A stretch of 64,000 nucleotides of DNA. Origin: an uncultured Oscillospiraceae bacterium. Lineage in GTDB: Bacteria > Bacillota > Clostridia > Oscillospirales > Oscillospiraceae. The stretch covers positions 124,001-188,000 of the forward strand of contig CAKUHB010000001.1 of the NCBI GenBank assembly GCA_934655875.1. Direction: 5' to 3'. Position numbers and translations under genes: made by a program. The notes beneath the pieces are model-generated. The model did no database searches. It was not told the DNA's origin and saw only the letters and a program-made list of their open reading frames with translations. Below, in pieces: positions 60,257 to 64,000 of this stretch. Position 1 is the stretch's first letter. The number at the start of each line of letters is the position of its first letter.

Positions 60257-61891
60257 ATGCCTGAAATCAAACTTGAACACGTTACAAAGCGCTGGGGCAA
60301 ATTTTATGCCGTCGAGGATCTGAACCTTGTCATCGCCGACAACGCGTTCGTCACGCTGCTCGGCCCGTCCGGCTGCGGCAAGACCACAACGCTGCGCATG
60401 ATCGCCGGTCTGGAAACACCGACCAGCGGCCGCATCACCATCGGCGACACGGTCGTCTTTGACAGCGATCTCGGCATCAACGTTCCGGCCAACAAGCGCA
60501 AGGTCGGTTTCCTGTTCCAGAACTATGCGCTCTGGCCCAACATGACCGTCTATGAAAACATCTCCTTCGGCCTGTCCAACATCAAAGAGCCGATGGCGAA
60601 GATCGACTTCGAGTCGAAAAACGCCGCCCGGCTGGCGCAGATCCTGAAGACGCCTGCCGACGTCGCAGCCGTTCTGGACGAATGCCGCGACAAGGACGGC
60701 AAGCTGGAGGAAAAGAAGGCCGTTCTGAAGCTCATCGACGCGTTCACCCTCTCGCAGTATACGGCGAAGAAGCTGTTTGACTATCATCTGGAATCCAAAA
60801 AGGACTGCCACGCGGAGATCGCCGCGCTGGAAGCCCGGGCGGAATCCGCGCACAAGGCTGCGCAGGACGCCGGCTGCACGCTGGATGAGGAATACCGCTG
60901 GTGCAAAGACGGCGAGCCCGTCATGCAGGTGCGCAAGCTCACCAAGGAAGAGATCGACCTCACCGTCCGCCGCGTCAGCCGCATCGTCAAGATCGGCATG
61001 TTCATGGATCGCTACCCGGCGGAGCTTTCCGGCGGTCAGCAGCAGCGCGTGGCCATCGCGAGAACGCTCGCACCGGAGCCCACGGTTCTGTTCATGGACG
61101 AGCCGCTTTCCAACCTCGACGCGAAGCTGCGTCTGGAAATGCGCTACGAGCTGCAGCGCCTGCACGTCGAGACCGGCTCCACCTTCGTCTACGTCACGCA
61201 CGACCAGATGGAAGCCATGACGCTCGCCACGCAGATCTGCCTGATCAACAACGGCGTTTTACAGCAGTACGAAGCGCCGCTGGACGTCTACCATCACCCG
61301 GCAAACCTGTTTGTCGCCGACTTTGTCGGCAATCCGTCCATCAACTTTGTCGAAGCCAAGGGCCGCCAGGCCGCGGACGGCTCCATCCCCATGACGATCC
61401 TCGGCGGGATTCAGGCGTCGTTCTGCCCGGCAAAGCCCATCGATCTTGCCGCATGGTTCGCCGCCCGCGACAAGGCTGACGCTGACAAGGCCGCCGCGCG
61501 CAAAGAAAAGGCCAAGGAAAAGGGCTACGTCGAAAAGGGCAACAAGGACGAGGTCTTCCGCTATCATATCGCCAAGGTCGACGAGGAGGACGATTCCCTT
61601 CAGGACGCGCCCGCGCCCAGCAATGACGATCTTGTCCTCGGCATCCGGCCGGAGTTCCTCGACATCGCCGACTCCAGCAAGCTCCGCGGCGAAATTTACG
61701 GCGCCATGCCCACCGGCATGGAGTCGACCATCAAGGTTCGCGTGGGCGGCTTCCTGCTGACCGGCGTGATCTTCGGCAGCTCGCTGTTCACCATCGGCAC
61801 GGAGGTTCCGCTCTCCATCACCGGTGACCAGATCATGCTCTTTGACCGCAAATCCGGCCAGTGCATCACTTCCGGCAGCCTGCGCTTCTGA
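60257..61891 (+). CDS. ABC importer ATPase with large insertion in the helical domain
   Basis: This 544-residue ATPase has Walker A GPSGCGKT (36-43), Q-loop Q88, signature LSGGQQQR (257-264), Walker B VLFMDEPLSNLD and switch VYVTHD. Related FbpC/PotA/MalK ATPases are about 350-370 residues, with roughly 50 residues between Q-loop and signature; here there are 169. The extra segment (about 112-235) is charged, helical and has CRDKDGKLEEKK and a C-rich GCTLDEEYRWCKDGE part. A second charged, Lys/Ala-rich insert lies at about 405-455 in the C-terminal regulatory region. All catalytic motifs are intact. Confidence 0.93.
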   Translation: MPEIKLEHVTKRWGKFYAVEDLNLVIADNAFVTLLGPSGCGKTTTLRMIAGLETPTSGRITIGDTVVFDSDLGINVPANKRKVGFLFQNYALWPNMTVYENISFGLSNIKEPMAKIDFESKNAARLAQILKTPADVAAVLDECRDKDGKLEEKKAVLKLIDAFTLSQYTAKKLFDYHLESKKDCHAEIAALEARAESAHKAAQDAGCTLDEEYRWCKDGEPVMQVRKLTKEEIDLTVRRVSRIVKIGMFMDRYPAELSGGQQQRVAIARTLAPEPTVLFMDEPLSNLDAKLRLEMRYELQRLHVETGSTFVYVTHDQMEAMTLATQICLINNGVLQQYEAPLDVYHHPANLFVADFVGNPSINFVEAKGRQAADGSIPMTILGGIQASFCPAKPIDLAAWFAARDKADADKAAARKEKAKEKGYVEKGNKDEVFRYHIAKVDEEDDSLQDAPAPSNDDLVLGIRPEFLDIADSSKLRGEIYGAMPTGMESTIKVRVGGFLLTGVIFGSSLFTIGTEVPLSITGDQIMLFDRKSGQCITSGSLRF

Positions 61892-61906
61892 GTTTCCGCT
61901 TCTTCC

Positions 61907-61936
61907 GCACCCCGGACAGCCGTCCGGGGTGCTTTT
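61907..61936 (+). terminator. terminator of the ABC importer operon
   Basis: An 11-bp stem GCACCCCGGAC / GTCCGGGGTGC (61907-61917, 61922-61932), then TTTT. Confidence 0.9.
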
Positions 61937-62101
61937 GCATGCACATTTTGTGTATATATCCATTTTGTTTTCACCCGAAAAATATGCGTATTTTCCCACG
62001 TGTTTCCTGTATTTTTGCGACTTCGCCGAACACTTGTGCAACTTGTCCGCTTTCATGGCTCTTTTTCCGCCACTCTTGTGCGGTTTTTTATTCAATTTCG
62101 C

Positions 62102-62129
62102 TTGACAATATGCATAACGTGCGTATAAT
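62102..62129 (+). promoter_or_regulatory. promoter of the amino-acid ABC importer operon
   Basis: Perfect -35 TTGACA (62102-62107) and perfect -10 TATAAT (62124-62129), spacer 16. A strong constitutive-looking promoter. Confidence 0.9.
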
Positions 62130-62182
62130 TATGAGCATACAAAACACAAACACATGCATATCGCATACAGGAGGAAAAAACA

Positions 62183-63004
62183 ATGAAAAAGCTGATTGCG
62201 CTGCTGCTTGCAGCCATGATGGTGCTGGCGCTGGCCGCCTGCACCTCCACCGCATCCAAGGATACCGCCGATTCTGCCGCCGAGACCGAAGCGCCCGCAG
62301 AAACCGCTGATTCCACCGCCGCTTCCGGCAAGCTGACCATGGCCACCGAAGCGACCTTCCCGCCGTATGAGTACTATGACGGCGACGCCATCGTCGGCAT
62401 CGACGTGGAAGTCGCGCAGGCCATCGCCGCCAAGCTCGGCATGGAGCTGGAAGTCACCGATATCGCCTTTGACTCCATCATCCCCGGTGTTCAGACCGGC
62501 AAGTACGACATGGGCATGGCCGGCATGACCGTGACCGACGAGCGTAAGGAGCAGGTCAACTTCTCCGATTCCTACGCCACCGGCGTGCAGGTCGTCATCG
62601 TCAAGGACGACAGCGCCATCACCTCTGTCGATGATCTGTTCGCAGACGGCGCCAACACCGTCGTCGGCACGCAGGCCGGCACCACGGGCTTCATCTATGC
62701 CACGTCCGACATCGAAGACGCCGGTCTCGGCACCGTCAAGTCCTTCGGCAAGACGACCGACGCCGTGGAAGCACTGAAGAACGGTCAGGTCGACTGCGTC
62801 ATCCTCGACAATGAACCGGCCAAGGCTCTGGTTGCCGCCAATGAAGGTCTGCACATCCTCGACACCGAATATGCCGTTGAGGATTACGCCATCGCCATCG
62901 CCAAGGAAAACACCGATCTGCTGGACAAGATCAACGCGGCTCTGACCGAGCTGAAGGACGACGGCACGCTGCAGTCCATCGTTGACAAGTACATCGGCAA
63001 GTAA
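62183..63004 (+). CDS. polar amino-acid ABC importer solute-binding lipoprotein
   Basis: The 273-residue lipoprotein has lipobox LAAC (Cys about 20), a short Ser/Ala/Thr/Glu tether and a family 3 binding domain: LTMATEATFPPYEYYDGDAI, GIDVEVAQAIAAKLGMELEV, GMAGMTVTDERKEQVNFSDS. These are the HisJ/GlnH-type signatures. It binds a polar amino acid outside the cell. RBS AGGAGGA. Followed by a permease (104-base gap with a small hairpin at 63031-63054) and an ATPase. Confidence 0.93.
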   Translation: MKKLIALLLAAMMVLALAACTSTASKDTADSAAETEAPAETADSTAASGKLTMATEATFPPYEYYDGDAIVGIDVEVAQAIAAKLGMELEVTDIAFDSIIPGVQTGKYDMGMAGMTVTDERKEQVNFSDSYATGVQVVIVKDDSAITSVDDLFADGANTVVGTQAGTTGFIYATSDIEDAGLGTVKSFGKTTDAVEALKNGQVDCVILDNEPAKALVAANEGLHILDTEYAVEDYAIAIAKENTDLLDKINAALTELKDDGTLQSIVDKYIGK

Positions 63005-63108
63005 TATTATAATTGTTGAAACTTCGCAACGGGACGGAGCCATGCTCCGCCCCGCTGCTGTGTACTTTTACCGTTATAAATCGATAGAAAAGAGGGAGCG
63101 CACTGCCC

Positions 63109-63858
63109 ATGTCTAAATGGTTTGCACAGTTGGCAGTCTGGTTTGCAAAGGTCGAAAAGGACTTTATCACCTGCTTTATCACCAAGGATCGCTGGAAATA
63201 TATCGTAAAGGGTCTGGGAAACACGCTTCAGATCGCACTGGCTGCCGTGCTTCTGGGCATTCTGATCGGCACGATCGTCGCGATCATCCGCTCGACCCAT
63301 GACAAAACGCATGAGACCATGCGCCCCGGCGTCGGCCGGGTGCTTCTGAACATCGCCGACTGGCTGTGCAAGGTCTATCTGACCGTCATCCGCGGCACGC
63401 CGGTCATGATCCAGATTCTCATTATGTTCTTCGTCATCTTCTCCACCGCGCGTGACGGCACGCCCGTCGCCATGCTGACGTTCGGCATCAACTCCGGCGC
63501 TTACGTCGCCGAGATCATCCGCGGCGGCATCATGGCCGTCGACGAGGGGCAGAACGAAGCCGGCCGCTCCCTTGGTCTCAACTTCGCGCAGACCATGCTC
63601 TACATCATCATCCCGCAGGCGCTCAAAAACGTCCTGCCCGCGCTGGCCAACGAGTTCATCGTCCTTCTGAAGGAGACCTCGGTCGCCTGCTATGTGGCCG
63701 TCAACGACCTGACCAAGGGCGGCGAGATCATCCGCTCGCAGACCTACATTCAGGCCATGCCGCTGCTGATCGTCGCGGCGCTGTACCTCATCATGGTCGT
63801 ATTCTTCTCGCATCTGGTAAGCAAGCTGGAAAGGAGGCTGCGCAGCAGTGACCACTGA
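63109..63858 (+). CDS. polar amino-acid ABC importer permease
   Basis: This is a 249-residue permease of the His/Glu/Gln/Arg family. A soluble, aromatic N-terminal stretch (WFAQLAVWFAKVEKDFITCF) comes before the first helix. VIRGTPVMIQI and the EAGRSLGLNFAQTMLYIIIP contact loop are the family hallmarks. It works with the binding protein upstream and the ATPase that starts inside its last codons. Confidence 0.93.
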   Translation: MSKWFAQLAVWFAKVEKDFITCFITKDRWKYIVKGLGNTLQIALAAVLLGILIGTIVAIIRSTHDKTHETMRPGVGRVLLNIADWLCKVYLTVIRGTPVMIQILIMFFVIFSTARDGTPVAMLTFGINSGAYVAEIIRGGIMAVDEGQNEAGRSLGLNFAQTMLYIIIPQALKNVLPALANEFIVLLKETSVACYVAVNDLTKGGEIIRSQTYIQAMPLLIVAALYLIMVVFFSHLVSKLERRLRSSDH

Positions 63859-64000
63859 CGTTCTGATCCGTGTTCAGGATCTCAAAAAGCATTTCCCCGG
63901 CACGACGCCCATCAAGGCACTCGACGGCGTTTCCGTTGACATCAAAAAGGGCGAGGTCGTCGTTGTGATCGGCCCGTCCGGCTCCGGCAAATCCACGTTC
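63848..64000 (+). CDS. polar amino-acid ABC importer ATPase, 3' part cut by window edge
   Basis: GTG 63848 (11-base overlap with the permease, behind GGAAAGGAGG) opens a frame that runs off the window after 51 codons. It reads VLIRVQDLKKHF ... then Walker A GPSGSGKST. Short GlnQ/HisP-type ATPase expected; only the beginning can be judged. Confidence 0.9.
   Translation, partial: MTTDVLIRVQDLKKHFPGTTPIKALDGVSVDIKKGEVVVVIGPSGSGKSTF

Noticed and set aside
58396..60300. 634-codon minus-strand frame over the permease gene
   Set aside because: Composition is charged and repetitive with no membrane or enzyme motif; the plus strand holds a clear permease.
63031..63054. Hairpin between the amino-acid binding-protein and permease genes
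   Set aside because: CGGAGC-CAT-GCTCCG is short and has no T-run, so it is not called a terminator; it may stabilise the upstream mRNA.
1..64000. tRNA or rRNA genes
   Set aside because: None of the gaps shows a cloverleaf with a TTCGA-type T-loop or an rRNA-like block.

Overview
The window is about 60% GC, with short intergenic gaps, many start/stop overlaps of the ATGA type, strong AGGAGG-like ribosome sites and sigma-A promoters. An S-layer-homology protein, a Bacillus-type LexA box, a CIRCE element, a DivIVA-like protein, a DUF4093-type Toprim protein and YtrA/DtxR-type regulators point to a GC-rich clostridium, probably Oscillospiraceae. The genus cannot be named from sequence alone. No rRNA, tRNA, CRISPR array, transposase or phage gene was seen. 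Most of the window is core chromosome.

Layout. 0-6.3 kb: an SPFH protein cut by the left edge, a CrtO-like acyltransferase with a UgtP/MGD-type glycosyltransferase, a thioredoxin with a small ferredoxin-thioredoxin-reductase-like protein, and a large secreted SLH/Ig-like protein. 6.3-11.8 kb (minus): a histidine phosphatase, a CBS-regulated Mn pyrophosphatase and an unknown protein, then a purine nucleoside phosphorylase paired with an MtnA/eIF2B-family isomerase. 11.9-17 kb (plus): a GntR(YtrA)-ABC exporter operon with its operator, then an SOS-controlled Y-family polymerase with a YolD partner. 17-26.7 kb: the tcdA / ACT-metallo-beta-lactamase / YfcE operon, an old-yellow-enzyme/FAD reductase, an Mrp Fe-S carrier, a YdcF protein, an ABC-F ATPase and a Toprim protein. 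26.7-38 kb: holA, a frameshifted comEC, lgt, prmA, a DtxR-type regulator with a microprotein, an HAD phosphatase, an RNA methyltransferase and YhaM. 38-47 kb: a DivIVA-like protein, xthA, a UvrD-type helicase, a radical SAM protein, an SprT-like/MBL/C_GCAxxG_C_C operon, a methyltransferase and a second ABC-F.

47-64 kb: htpG behind a perfect CIRCE, a BtuFCD vitamin B12 importer behind a cobalamin riboswitch, then a solute-binding-protein/sensor-kinase/response-regulator operon arranged like Staphylococcus HptRSA. That operon is divergent from an Fbp/Afu-type ABC importer whose ATPase carries a large insertion. The window ends in a polar amino-acid ABC importer cut by the right edge.

Intergenic gaps hold at least three kinds of dispersed, hairpin-rich repeat. 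One family occurs in three copies whose terminal hairpin shows compensatory base changes. Another copy sits between two hairpins with identical arms.
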